From Brachypodium distachyon (taxonomy: Eukaryota; Streptophyta; Magnoliopsida; Poales; Poaceae): a stretch of 64,000 bases of DNA. Within the stretch, counting starts at the first letter, position 1. Each line of letters opens with the position of its first letter. A model generated the notes under the pieces. That model searched no databases and was not told the origin of the DNA. It saw nothing but the letters and a program-made list of their open reading frames with translations. A program made the translations under genes and the position numbers. The stretch is from NCBI RefSeq assembly GCF_000005505.3, contig NC_016131.3:27519001-27583000 (forward strand). The letters run 5' to 3'. Below, piece after piece: positions 22,212 through 38,312 of this stretch.

Positions 22212-23270
22212 AGTATTAAACTATGGCGTATGTCAGTTTTACTGTGCGTGTGACCGACGTTCACAACGTACGGCTATAGCCCTCTGTTTGATGGGTTTAC
22301 TTTGCCATCCCGAGTGCTTTTCGACTAAAGAGAAATAAATCAGTGAGATCACCAGGCTATGGCCGGCGACTTGTTCCGTTTTAACTTTGGTTCCTAGCCA
22401 GTAGCCACAGGATCCGACTGTATGAAATGAATGTGTGCTTGGCGAATGCGACATGAGCAACTAGCCGTGGAGATATGAGCTGGACATGCGGCAATTAATT
22501 GATCTGTCGCACTCGTGAGAGATCGATGGCCCGGTAAAGCAGGAGAATTAGGACGCGATTCGGAGGGGTTATCTTGGGGGACTTGATGCTACCCTGAAAT
22601 CCTCCATCGGAGAAGCACTTGATGGCTACAGGGGAATGTGATGTGACGATGATGATGAGGGCGACCCTGCCGGTTGCTGTGGCGAGCTATGGCCTATGGG
22701 CCCTGGCTAGCTCTGGTAATCGCTCAATCAGGATCCAAAGGGAGAACAATATCTTTGTCAAGACTCGAGATTGGGAATTGGAATTACCTTCCTGGAGATA
22801 CAGGTTCCTCTGGGCTGCAACGTATAAGATGCCAGAGGGATGAGACAGCTCAATGTTTTAGGACTAGTGTTATGGCGGGACAACGATCAAAACTGATGCC
22901 TAACATAGCGCAACATCGAAACTTTTAGGGTACAGGCCAAGCATGTCCTGGGTTCCAAATTTTTTATCAATCCAAATCCATTTCGTAGCTCAAGGTGCGA
23001 ACAAAACATGGATGCCACTAGCAGGCAGAGTAATGACACTGGGCTCTCCGGGAGCCAACGAGTGCGAGCTCAGGCGTGAGGCTTATTCGGTCCAATTATG
23101 GGTTACAGTCTTACAGATCAACAGGATCATTCTGCTGCTTCAAGTCGACGCCGATTGACTGTTTTCATCGCTCACATATTATTCTAGAACGTGAAAATGG
23201 CCATCAAAATTTGCAGCCTTCACTTCCTACGCTACACGAGGATCTTCTCCACTAATTCATGTCAGGGCAT
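22212..23270. other. Intergenic, convergent gene ends
   Basis: Lies between the 3' ends of the plus-strand RING gene and the minus-strand GAPDH gene. No supported gene. The ORF at 22619-22843 has no recognisable domain. Confidence 0.45.
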
Positions 23271-23275
23271 CAGCT

Positions 23276-28258
<4,983 letters not shown>

Positions 28259-29300
28259 GCGGTGCCGCGGGAGGAGGAGGGCTCCCTTGGATCGATCGTT
28301 GGGCGGAGCCGGAGAGGAAGGAGGTGGCGGCGTGCGCGTTGTGTGAGCAGCGCTCTCTCTTCCCTGTTCTTCCCGTCCCCTCGGGCGGAGTTGTTTATGG
28401 GAGAGTTTCAAAGTATTTCCTTGTGGCTTGTGCCTCTGTTTCTTGTTTTGTTTTGTTTTCTTCCCGTGTGTTACCACCAAACCTCCATGTACACACAGTA
28501 CAAACACAGACGCTCACAACACGCGCATACGCTCACCTCTACCCTATGAGCACCTTCGAAAGACTGAGCCGGCAATTTTTGAGAGATTGACGAAGTCACC
28601 GCTGACATCTCGCTGCCTATCACTGAAAGAATGACGCCGGTTAATTCTGAAATAATTTAGAAAAACATGACATTCATGTCAAGTATACCTGAGTGGACTG
28701 GTTCAGAATACGGAGAATTTATATGTTGTAGGTTTCCGTTGTAGGTTTAAGTAGACAAGAAAAAATCTTCATGTTGTTTCTTGTGCTGCGGACGTTCCTT
28801 CTGCAGGATACTCACTGGGCACGAATGTCTGCTTTCCCTTTCCCTGAGTGTCCATGGCGATTGGGCAGCGCCTTCAAACTTTTTTCTTTCTTTCTCAAGG
28901 AACCTTGGAAAGAAAAAGGAAAAAACAAACTCGTTGGAGAATATAGGATCTTGTCGGAGCATAATCCTGTCTCGTCTCAGCGATTCCGATGGATCATCAA
29001 GCACGACGTTTTCTTTCTTGGGCCGCCACAGCCCACAGGTGAGTAAAGCTCGTTTTATTTTCATGCCGGCATCTTACCGACCCATTTGCTGTCTACGGGG
29101 CAGGTGATAATTGACTAAAACCATTTTGCTCGGTCCACCGATGTCCAGTTTGGTCGGACATTAGCATTGTTTTTCTTCTTTCGGAAATAATATTCAAACC
29201 ACATTTTCTTGAATCAGAGGCACCAAAACATTCTCTCTGTTGATAACTTTATTTTTTTGACCACCTCTGCGTTAATACCTTGATATCGAAAAGGGCACCA
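28259..29300. other. Upstream region of GAPCp
   Basis: The first 120 bp upstream of the ATG are GC-rich and likely hold the GAPCp leader and promoter. The rest shows no supported gene; the overlapping ORFs at 28747-29107 lack any recognisable domain. Confidence 0.45.
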
Positions 29301-29309
29301 CATGTGTTA

Positions 29310-29581
29310 GGCTGCTCATAATGGAAGTAACCTAGGTAATAACATAAGATGCCAATTAGGCATTTTGGTGACATGGCAAGGTATTAAATTAAAAAAAAAA
29401 GAAATGGTAACTAAATATGTTACCATAACATCACACAAATCAAAGCAAGATGAGTCTACAACCTAATAAATGACATAATGCATGGCACCACATATATGTT
29501 ACTACCTACTATGAAGGTGGTAATTTAGACTAATAACATATACATGTTACTATTCTATGTTACTTTCCACTATGACCAGCC
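29310..29581. mobile_element. Tourist/Harbinger-like MITE (272 bp)
   Basis: Terminal inverted repeats GGCTGCTCATAATGGAAGTA (left) and the inverse of TACTTTCCACTATGACCAGC(C) (right), flanked by TTA on both sides (29307-29309 and 29582-29584). A TTA duplication is the hallmark of PIF/Harbinger insertions. The interior repeats 'ataacata'/'tgttact' motifs and has no coding capacity. Confidence 0.8.
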
Positions 29582-29584
29582 TTA

Positions 29585-30175
29585 TGGGCACTGAATCGGC
29601 TTCTGCTGTTGTAAAAAAAAACTAGAGACTTGCGGTGTTGCTAAATGGCCGTGTTTTTGCCAACAAAAAAACAAGACCGTAACAACACATGCACGCAACA
29701 CAAACACTCCAGTTTCACTCAACAATGATTTTACATGGCATGAATACCATGTATCTCGGTTATTAATTGTGCTAGTCAGATGCAGAAACTGAATTATTAT
29801 TATTTTTTGCGCAAAAGAAACTGAATTATTGTTTTTCCTCTGTTCGTTTTCAAGGTTTATGTCTGCCCTAGGATTAAGATCATCCCATTCCGGTTCCATT
29901 ATTTCAATTTCACCAGGATTTTGTAAATAAAAAAAACATTGAGGTCTTACTCTGTACCGTGATTCAGTTTCAGTATGCCCTCAAAAGGCAGATCTTCACA
30001 GAGAATTTTCCGGTAGTCCAAGAATTGTGATGGCCATTCGGGCGAAAAATAAAAATTCACAAGTTTCCTTAACATGCATGCTAATTAAATACAAACATTT
30101 CCATAAGAAAATAATTAATTACTCCTACATGATTTCAAGCATCTAATTGAATCGGAAATCACTGCAAAACACTGC
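29585..30175. other. Intergenic, no gene seen
   Basis: AT-rich spacer between a MITE and the first CAF1-like remnant. No supported coding sequence. Confidence 0.4.
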
Positions 30176-30179
30176 AACC

Positions 30180-30350
30180 CGATCAGGTCGAGGTATCCGA
30201 GGGCGTGGCGGTGGCGCGGGCGTCAAAGTCGGCGAAGTTGAGCTCCTAGGAGACCTGCAAGACGCATCCGTTGTGGTGGTCGAGGAAGGTCACGAGGCTG
30301 CCATGTTGGTCGCGAAGCGTGGCACCGTGCTGGAAGATGGGTACAACCGT
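30180..30350 (-). pseudogene. CAF1-like deadenylase remnant, copy A
   Basis: The minus strand encodes a piece of the CAF1/POP2 nuclease (the DEDD deadenylase of the CCR4-NOT complex, which shortens mRNA poly(A) tails). The readable part is VVPIFQHGATLRDQHGSL, then LDHHNG, then ELNFADFDAR, corresponding to the family block 'xVVQLGxTLxDxxG...W-E-F/V-N-F-x-D-F-D'. The tryptophan codon of the WE(F/V)NF motif reads TAG here, a stop. The catalytic DTE motif expected upstream was not found, and the downstream part is missing. Identification rests on motif order and on the better-preserved related copies; the function is lost. Confidence 0.65.
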
Positions 30351-30489
30351 GAACAACACCTCCATTTATGGCATTCTACCTCTACACGACCTTCTTGGCA
30401 CGCCCTGCCGGCCTTCATGGTATTTGGAAGATGGGTATCCTCATCGCGCTATGACCGATGGCAGCAACACGCCAGTCAACGTGAACAAC

Positions 30490-31440
30490 TAAGGCTATTC
30501 AGTTATCTTCTAACATTCCAATATCACTTATCTAGCTAGAACTGTGCCTATGTTGATTCTTTGTTAAGTTGTATACTCTGGTGTCCTCAAAGCCAACCAG
30601 TTTTTATAGAGCCACATATATATGTATTGCATCATTGTAACAACTCATCTTCATGCCTATATTATTGGATGGTCATTTCATTTTAACTTATACTGGCTAG
30701 CATGAACATTAATTTGATGATAAAACAACAGGCCTTAACAGGTGGCCATAGGGAGCTTCCATTCATTCATCTTGCATGTTGCATACGAGTTGATAAAGTT
30801 TGGATATTTCATGATGGGGCAAACATGTAATCTTCACGAATCACCGATTTTGTATGTTATTTCTTTTGTTTCTTACTGTTCAACATTATTCATTATTTTG
30901 TACAAAGGTAAAAATAAAATATTTGACCAGGGTATATATCAGAAAAAAAGAAGAAACCAACACATGTGGCATGCATACACGAACATTCACTGGTCCTGGA
31001 TCGATTAGCTTGGAATACATGCATGAGTTAGTGGCTACGTTGGTCACGTACATATAGTGGCCAGGATATGTGCTAAGCGGCCGGATACACCAGCCAGCTC
31101 CATCGATAAATTAACTAAAGCTGCAAAGATAGACACACACCCCCAATTATCTATCAAAAGATGTGTAGTCGATTTCAACAAAACATTCGGCGATCGGTCT
31201 GATGGAATTAATCCTAAGATATTGAAATTTCAATAATTCAATTCATGGGAATTGTTTCTAGCTGAAGATGAAAACTGAACTCGGAACATGACAAGTGTGT
31301 GGGCGTTCGGTTAACTGAAAAAAGAAGTGTTATTCGATCGGTTTTCTTACAAATTCGTTATTCATAGATGCAAATAGTGAGTATTGCGCTGGAGATTAAA
31401 AATCATGGAACTATAAATCCAGTTAGCTAGCTGGAAAAAA
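30490..31440. repeat. Upstream repeat of CAF1-like copy A
   Basis: This block recurs, diverged, beside copies B, C and F. Shared landmarks are 'ttatcttctaa', 'ggtgtcctcaaa', a 'gtttttatag(a/g)g' motif, 'ggagcttccattcat', 'aaagatag..' with 'attatctatcaa', and 'gaaatttcaat'. It lies on the 5' side of each CAF1-like remnant as read on the minus strand, so whole genes with their promoters were duplicated. Confidence 0.65.
30601..30610 (-). promoter_or_regulatory. Conserved TATA box, CAF1-like copy A
   Basis: On the minus strand this reads TCTATAAAAA, about 260 bp upstream of the CAF1-like reading frame. The same motif occurs at 32106-32115, 43280-43289 (one base different) and 58464-58473 in the related copies. 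Its conservation within otherwise diverged DNA supports a former promoter role. Confidence 0.5.
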
Positions 31441-31479
31441 TTGGGCAACACGCTCCTGGACAGTCTGGACTCGTTTCAT

Positions 31480-31860
31480 CCCGACGCCACACAATCAATT
31501 AATAATCACCATGTACTTCGCGTCCAACACCGGACCGTCGAGATGAATCCTCCGTTGATCCACAAACATCTCCTTCGTCTCCAGCAGCGACCTCCCGTGG
31601 CCGGAGATCATGCACCCTTCCCAACATTTCCCAATGCCAGGTTCTCGGCCAGGCCATAGTCGTCGCCGTGCGACCATAGAAAGTCCAGGGAGTTGGGGGT
31701 GTGGCGGTGGACATGAGCGTCGAAGTCACAGAAGTTGACCTCCGAGGAGACCTGCATAACCGGCCATTGCGGTGGTCGAGGAACGCTAGGAGGCTACTCT
31801 GCTCATCCTTGGGCGTGATGCCGAGCTCAACTATGGGTGCAGCCATGGATGACACCTCCG
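31480..31860 (-). pseudogene. CAF1-like deadenylase remnant, copy B
   Basis: Read on the minus strand: APIVELGITPKDEQSSLLAF and LDHRNG in one frame, then SSEVNFCDFDAHVHRHTPNS and LDFLWSHGDDYGLA in a second, then LLETKEMFVDQRRIHLDGPV and LDAKYM in a third. These follow CAF1 family order (QLGITL block, WEVNFxDFD, DFLxxQGxDFxLA, TxxxFVDxVRxxLxGxVxDxKYM). At least two frameshifts are needed and the YDLGYLLK segment with its catalytic Asp is absent, so this copy cannot make an active enzyme. The Trp of WEVNF is replaced by Ser. Confidence 0.65.
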
Positions 31861-32105
31861 TAATTGCAATCTATCTATGCACGACCTTCTTGGCAGGCAC
31901 TAACTGCCTTCATGGTTTGTGGAAGATGGACCTCCTCGTCACCGTGTGACCAATGGCTGCGGCATGCCAGTCGACATGAATAACTAAGACTATTCAGTTA
32001 TCTTCTAATATCCCAATCTATCTACTAATTGATCTAGAATTGTGTATCTATATGTCCCTTTTTGAAAACTTGTATATTCTGGTGTCCTCAAAATTAACCT
32101 GCCTG

Positions 32106-32115
32106 TTTTTATAGA
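32106..32115 (-). promoter_or_regulatory. Conserved TATA box, CAF1-like copy B
   Basis: TCTATAAAAA on the minus strand, in the same setting as in copy A (GGTGTCCTCAAA on one side, GCGGCACATA on the other). Confidence 0.5.
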
Positions 32116-32590
32116 GCGGCACATATGTATTGCATCTTGCACTGTAAGAGCTCCTCTTCACGCCTATATTGTTCTTTTGGAAGACTTCACGCCTATATTA
32201 CTGGACGGATGGTCACTTCATTTTGACCCTGACAGACTAGCACAAACACAAAACTGATGATGGAGCTAGCCCCAGCAGGCAGCGTGTTCGGAGCTTCCAA
32301 TCATTCGTCTTGTATGCAATTGTATGGAAGTTATGAAATTTGGATTTCACGACGTGGCAAACATGCAATCTTCACGAACCTTGAAACATATGCGAGCGCT
32401 CTATCATAACTAAGCTACAAAGATAGGCACAAATTATCTATCAACAGATATATGTGTAGCCCGTACGTTCTCAACAATACATGCATGAGACTGGTTTGAT
32501 GGAAGAATGAGGTATTGAAAATTTCAATAGTTCATCGGTGGTTGCAGTTTGCAAAAGACCAAAACTGAACTTGAAACATGTTGCTACTAA

Positions 32591-32784
32591 GAGCATGTAC
32601 AATGCAAGATGTCTAGATGGGTGCTTAGAAAAATTAACCGGTTTTTGTCAAGCACTGATACTTATTTAGACTAAGCAGATGCCTAACTTGGCACCTCTTC
32701 TGTACAAATAAGCACTGGTGATTAGAAAAATGCTTGGTTTATTTTCGTAAACACCTGTCTTAGCACCTTGCATTGTACATGCTC
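32591..32784. mobile_element. Tourist/Harbinger-like MITE (194 bp)
   Basis: Terminal inverted repeats GAGCATGTACAATGCAAG (left) and CTTGCATTGTACATGCTC (right), flanked by TAA at 32588-32590 and 32785-32787. Non-coding interior. The 3-bp TAA duplication indicates PIF/Harbinger mobilisation. Confidence 0.85.
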
Positions 32785-32964
32785 TAAGTGTGTGGGCTTT
32801 CGCGGTTGATAAAAAAGTCGGTTAGTGTTACATGGTTTTCTACCAAATCCGGGTTATTCATAAATGCAAATGAGTTTTGCACAGAAAATCATGGACGGGT
32901 ATATAAATCCAGGCATCTGGGAAAATTCGGTTCGGTTTTAGGATAAAACAGATTTTGACTGAAC

Positions 32965-33330
32965 CAATATACATGAGACAGTTGACACAATAGAAATATA
33001 TCAATCTCAGCAAAAAATCGACAATAATTTACCACAGATTTTGACAACATGCATGCCTCACAGGGTATCGGTATTATCCGCGGATAAAAAGTTATCCGTA
33101 TTTTTAATCGGATTACTTTTGTAAGGGGTTTAATCAGATTACTTCTTATGAGAAAAGTTTAATCGGATTACTGATTCGGAAATATCCAATTTTCTCTATT
33201 CAGCCCATCTAAAAATTGTGGCCCAGGGCCCAGCTATCCTAGCTTCGGAGTACGTTTTACCCTGGTAACGAATAACGATCAATTCCCCTCAAAAAAGAAA
33301 AAAAAAAGGAATAACGATCGATTCGACGAT
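32965..33330. other. Intergenic spacer upstream of FGAM synthase copy
   Basis: Contains three copies of 'aatc(g/a)gattact' (about 33108-33170) and an A-rich run. No supported gene. Confidence 0.4.
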
Positions 33331-33339
33331 TACCCACCA

Positions 33340-33965
33340 GGAACACGAGACAGGAGTGGTGGCGCTCTCCCGCTGGCCACTCCGTCGCCGGCTCGCCGCC
33401 CTCCCGCCCCCGACGACCGCTGCTGCTTCCGTCGCTGGTTTGCCGCCAGTATCCCCGGACGACTTCGCGCTCGACGGCCGCCTGCCGCTGTCCCCTGACG
33501 TCTTCGCGCCCGCCGTCCGTGGAAGGAGCTCGCAGTCTGCCACCGCCGCCGGTGCCCCTCCCGCCGCAGGTGACTCTTTTATCATTCTTTATCCTCTTCT
33601 CCTTTCTCTCTTCTCTGTTCTGTCTTCTCCTTTCTCTCTCCTTTTCTCCAATCTCAAGCGTAGGTTCCCCTTGCCAATTTTAATGCTTAATTGCTTAGCT
33701 AGGTGTTGTACTGCTAGAATGTTGTTTAAATGTTCATGTTTGTACTTTGGAGAATTTGTACTGAAAAACCTTTACTTTCTGTATTTTCTATTAAGAAATA
33801 TATCCCTGTATCCGTGTTTTTAAAAAATTGACGTATCACAGTGTCTCCGTATCGCTCTCATCGGATACATATCGCTGTTGTAGACTAAATTTGAGTTATG
33901 CTCAGTGGCTCAATGCTTGATTTCCCGTTTCACAGGTTCTCGGAATATCTTAGGATTGTGTGAAC
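33340..33965 (+). other. 5' UTR exon, intron and leader of FGAM synthase copy
   Basis: A GC-rich block (about 33350-33569) ends at GCAG followed by a GT donor (33570). A pyrimidine-rich intron runs to the acceptor 'ttcacag' ending at 33935, and a 30-bp leader precedes the ATG at 33966. The reading frame through the GC-rich block is Pro/Ala/Ser-rich and not conserved-looking, so it is taken as non-coding leader. Plant FGAM synthase genes commonly have an intron before the coding exon. Confidence 0.5.
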
Positions 33966-36900
33966 ATGGCATCTCCTGCTGAAATGACAGGAAGACATAT
34001 GCTGCATCTTCAAAGCTTTCCTAGTAATATGGTATGCACCTAGTTGAACTGTCACCTAATGATGCTTCTCAAATCTGCATGTAACCTTTATTATGTGTGT
34101 CCTCCCCAGGTAAAACAAAGGCATAGCTTTATCTCTGCAAGACACTCTTCCTTGAGAAGGTCACAAATGGTTCAAGATTGTTTGAAGCTGCGTCGTTTTT
34201 GCTGGTTACCTAACCAACGATTTGCTCTTACAAATATCCGACCAATGCCTGCTCCCAATGCCGCAGTATCGAGGGGTGTTACGTTGGTGGAGAAATCTGT
34301 TGATGACGTAAAATTGTTTTCAAGTATTATTCACCTTTACCGCAGACCATTTCTTCAAGAGAGTGAGACCAAGGATTTACTCAGAAAAGCGCAGGCAAAT
34401 GTTTCTTCGAATATTATTGACATAAAGACCGAGCAATGCTTCAATGTTGAGTTGGAAAGTGCACTAAGTTCTGAGAAGCTCATAGCACTTCAGTGGCTAC
34501 TAGCGGAAACTTACGAACCTGAGAACTTACAATCAGGGAGTTTTCTGGAGGAAGAAGTTTTGAGGAGCCCTTATTCTTTCCTTGTTGAGGTCGGTCCTCG
34601 GATGACATTTTCAACAGCTTTCTCAACCAATGCTGTCTCAATTTGTAAAGCTCTATCATTGCTGGAAGTAACTCGCCTGGAGAGGTCAAGAAGATATCTT
34701 TTGTGCCTTCAGCCTGGTAGTGTCCCACTTGATGAAAGCCAACTCAACAGCTTTGCTGCTCTGGTTCATGACAGAATGACTGACTGTGTTTATCCTAGCA
34801 AGCTTACACCATTTCAGTCAGATGTAGTTCCAGAACCTGTCAGTGTTATACCGGTCATGAAAGGGGAAGTGGAGCACTTGAGGAAATAAATATCAGAATG
34901 GGGCTGGCGTTTGATGAGCAAGATATCAAGTACTACACTCACCTCTTCAGAGATGACATCAAGCGCAATCCAACTACTGTGGAACTTTTTGACATAGCAC
35001 AATCCAATAGTGAGCACAGCAGACATTGGTTTTTCAATGGAAAGCTTGAGATAGATGGAGAGACTATGGAGAGAACTTTGTTTCAGTTAGTAAAGAGTCC
35101 CTTGAAGGCTAACCCTAGTAACTCTATAATTGGATTCAAGGATAATTCAAGGATAACTCAAGTGCAACAAAAGGGAACCCAGTAAATCATCTACGTCCAG
35201 CAATACCAGGTCCCACTTCACCGTTATCCCTTATGATGCGTGAACTTGGCATTCTATTCACAGCAGAAACCCATAATTTTCCATGTGCTGTGGCACCCTA
35301 CCCAGGAGCAGAAACAGGTACAGGTGGCCGTATAAGAGACACACATGCCACTGGAAAGGGCTCATTTGTCGTTGCTTCAACTGCTGGTTATTGTGTTGGA
35401 AATCTTCTAATGGAAGAGTCATGTGCACCCTGGGAGGATTCATCCTTTTCATACCCATTGAACTTAGCTTCTCCTTTGCAGATTCTTATTGATGCTAGTG
35501 ATGGTGCCTCTGACTATGGGAACAAATTTGGCGAGCCTTTAATTCAGGGATTCACAAGAACTTTCGGTATGAGGTTGCCAAACGGGGAGCGCCGTGAATG
35601 GCTGAAGCCAATAATGTTCAGTGGAGCAATCGGACAGATTGACCATGCACACATATCCAAAGGGGATCCGGAAATTGGCATGCTAGTTGTGAAGATTGGT
35701 GGTCCAGCATACAGAATTGGTATGGGTGGGGGTGCTGCCTCAAGTATGGTTAGCGGACAGAATGATGTAGAACTTGATTTTAATGCAGTGCAGCGTGGAG
35801 ACGCTGAGATGGCTCAAAAACTATATCGCGTGATCAGGGCATGTGCAGAAATGGGAGAGAAGAATCCAATCATCAGCATTCATGATCAGGGAGCTGGAGG
35901 AAATTGCAATGTTGTGAAAGAAATAATCTATCCTAAGGGTGCTGAAATTGATATCCGCTCTATTATTGTTGGTGATCATACATTGTCTGTGTTGGAGATC
36001 TGGGGCGCTGAATACCAGGAACAAGATGCATTATTGGTGAAGCCTGAGAGTATAAGCCTGTTGCAGTCACTTTGTGAGAGAGAAAGAGTTTCAATGGCTG
36101 TCCTCGGGGAAATTGATGGTAGTGGAAAGATTGTTTTGATTGATGGTGCTGCTGTGGAGCACGCGAAGTTGAATGGCCTTCCTCCTCCACTGCCTGTTGT
36201 TGATCTCGAGCTTGAAAAGGTATTAGGAGACATGCCTCAGAAAGCCTTTGAGTTCAAGCGAGTTTCTTGATTGAGTGAGCCCTTAGATATTGCACCTGAG
36301 GTCACACTAATGAATGTTCTTAAGCGAGTATTGAAGCTTCCCTCTGTATGTTCAAAGCGTTTCTTGACCACAAAGGTTGACAGGTGTGTGACAGGTCTTG
36401 TTGCACAACAGCAGACAGTTGGCCCTCTCCAACTTCCACTTGCTGATGTCGCTGTAATTGCACAGACATACACAGATCTGACAGGTGGTGCTTGTGCCAT
36501 TGGGGAGCAACCAATAAAGGGTTTACTTAATCCTGAGGCCATGGCAAGGCTTGCTGTTGGGGAAGCATTGACCAATCTGGTTTGGGCTAAAGCTACATCT
36601 CTCGCTGATGTCAAAGCAAGCGGTAATTGGATGTATGCTGCAAAGCTTGATGGAGAAGGAGCAGATATGTATGATGCTGCTGTTGCAATGGCTGATTGCA
36701 TGATTGAACTTGGTATTGCAATTGATGGAGGAAAGGACAGTCTTTCTATGGCAGCTCAATGTGATGGCGAGCTAGTCAAGGCTCCAGGGAATCTTGTCAT
36801 CAGTGCTTATGTGACATGTCCTGATATAACCTTGACGGTTACTCCAGATTTAAAGCTTGGGAATGATGGGGTTCTGTTTCACATTGACCTGGCTAAAGGA

Positions 36901-38312
36901 AAACGCCGACTTGGTTGTTCTGCTCTCGCACAAGCGGTTGACCAAATTGGAAATGACTGCCCAGACATAGAAGATGTTTCTTACTTGAAGAAAGTGTTCG
37001 AGGTTGTTCAAGAATTGCTCAGTGAAAGTCTGATTTCTTCCGGTCATGACATTAGCGATGGTGGGCTTATTGTTACAATTCTTGAGATGCCATTTGCTGG
37101 CAACTGTGGTGTCAACCTCAACATTGAATTAAAAGATAATGGTCTTCTTGAAGCACTTTTCGCCGAGGAGCTTGGTCTTGTTATGGAAGTGCACTCAAAT
37201 GACCATGATGTTGTGAAGCAAAAGCTTCAAGCAGCAGGGGTTTCTGCTAATGTTCTAGGAAAAGTAACAACAGTACCGGAAATAGAACTGCTTGTTGATG
37301 GTGTGGTGTGCTTGAAGGAAAGAACTTCAGATCTCAGAGATTTATGGGAGGAAACGGGCTTCCAGCTTGAGGAGGTACAGCGACTGAAGTCTTGTGTCAA
37401 GTTTGAGAAAGAAGGCTTAAAAAGCCGAGCAACGCCTTCATGGCATTTGTCTTTCACTCCTGAATTCACAGACAAGAAGCTATTGACTGCATCTTCAAAA
37501 CCAAAGGTTGCCATCATTCGTGAAGAAGGGAGCAACAGTGACAGGGAAATGTCTGCTGCATTCCATGCTGCTGGTTTTGAACCGTGGGACATCACAATGT
37601 CGGATCTCTTGAATCAGAAAGCTTCTCTAGACGAATTCCGTGGGATTGCATTTGTTGGAGGTTTTAGCTATGCAGATGTTCTAGACTCAGCGAAAGGTTG
37701 GGCTGCATCTATCAGGTTCAACCAGCCTCTCATACAGCAGTTCCAGGAGTTCTACAATAGGCCAGACACGTTCAGCCTTGGTGTGTTAATGGGTGTCAGC
37801 TCATGGCTCTTCTTGGTTGGGTGCCAGGACCAGATATTGGAGGCTCCATTGGTGCAGGTGGAGACATGTCCCAGCCAAGGTTCATTCACAATGAATCTGG
37901 CCGTTTTGAGTGTCGGTTTATCAGTGTGGCCATAGGGGACTCTCCTTCTATAATGTTCAAAGGTATGGAAGGCTCTACTTTGGGCATTTGGAGTGCTCAT
38001 GGTGAAGGGAGAGCCTTCTTCCCAGATGAAAATGTCTTATCTGGCGTTGTTAAATCTAATCTGGCTCCTCTGCGATATTGCGATGATGCTAATAACGTAA
38101 CAGAGGTCTATCCCTTTAACCCCAATGGTTCTCCACTTGGTATTGCAGCCCTATGCTCCCCTAATGGAAGGCACCTTGCTCTGATGCCACACCCAGAGCG
38201 TTCCTTTATGATGTGGCAATATCCATGGTATCCCAAGGAATGGCAGATTGAGAAGAGTGGTCCCAGTCCTTGGTTGCGCATGTTCCAGAATGCAAGAGAA
38301 TGGTGTTCATAG
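33966..38312 (+). pseudogene. PUR4: FGAM synthase (purine synthesis), four lesions
   Basis: Full-length relic of plastid phosphoribosylformylglycinamidine synthase, the fourth step of de novo purine synthesis (FGAR + glutamine + ATP to FGAM). Coding begins ATG 33966; an intron (34032-34109) precedes the long exon. The N-terminal domain, the linker (GLAFDEQD, SNSEHSRHWFF), the synthase domain (FTAETHNFPCAVAPYPGAET, GGGAASSMVSGQ, HDQGAGGNCN) and the C-terminal glutaminase (FVGGFSYADVLDSAKGWAAS, HPER) are all recognisable. Lesions: a 1-nt shift near 34865-34873; an 11-bp tandem duplication at 35138-35159; an in-frame TGA at 36268-36270; a shift at about 37781-37790 within the GVCNGCQ motif that holds the nucleophilic cysteine. 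Preserved introns show it is not a retrocopy. Unless all four are sequence errors it cannot make the enzyme, and a working copy must lie elsewhere. Confidence 0.93.
35138..35159 (+). repeat. 11-bp tandem duplication in FGAM synthase copy
   Basis: 'aaggataattc' (35138-35148) is followed directly by 'aaggataactc' (35149-35159). Counting the unit once restores the frame from GFKDNS into the conserved VNHLRP segment. This is therefore an insertion of 11 bp, and the single mismatch shows it is not very recent. Confidence 0.85.

Larger units (their letters stand above)
31980..32960. repeat. Upstream repeat of CAF1-like copy B
   Basis: Second copy of the block described at 30490-31440, in the same order, including the TATA motif at 32106-32115 and 'gtattgaaaatttcaatagt' near 32512. 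It is interrupted by the MITE at 32591-32784, which inserted after the duplication. Confidence 0.65.

Noticed and set aside
28747..29107. Overlapping ORFs of about 90-108 codons upstream of GAPCp
   Set aside because: No domain, both strands open over the same bases, and no splice or promoter support.
33356..33823. 155-codon ORF upstream of the FGAM synthase copy
   Set aside because: It runs through a likely 5' UTR exon and across its GT donor into the intron. The ATG at 33966 with conserved downstream structure is the better start.
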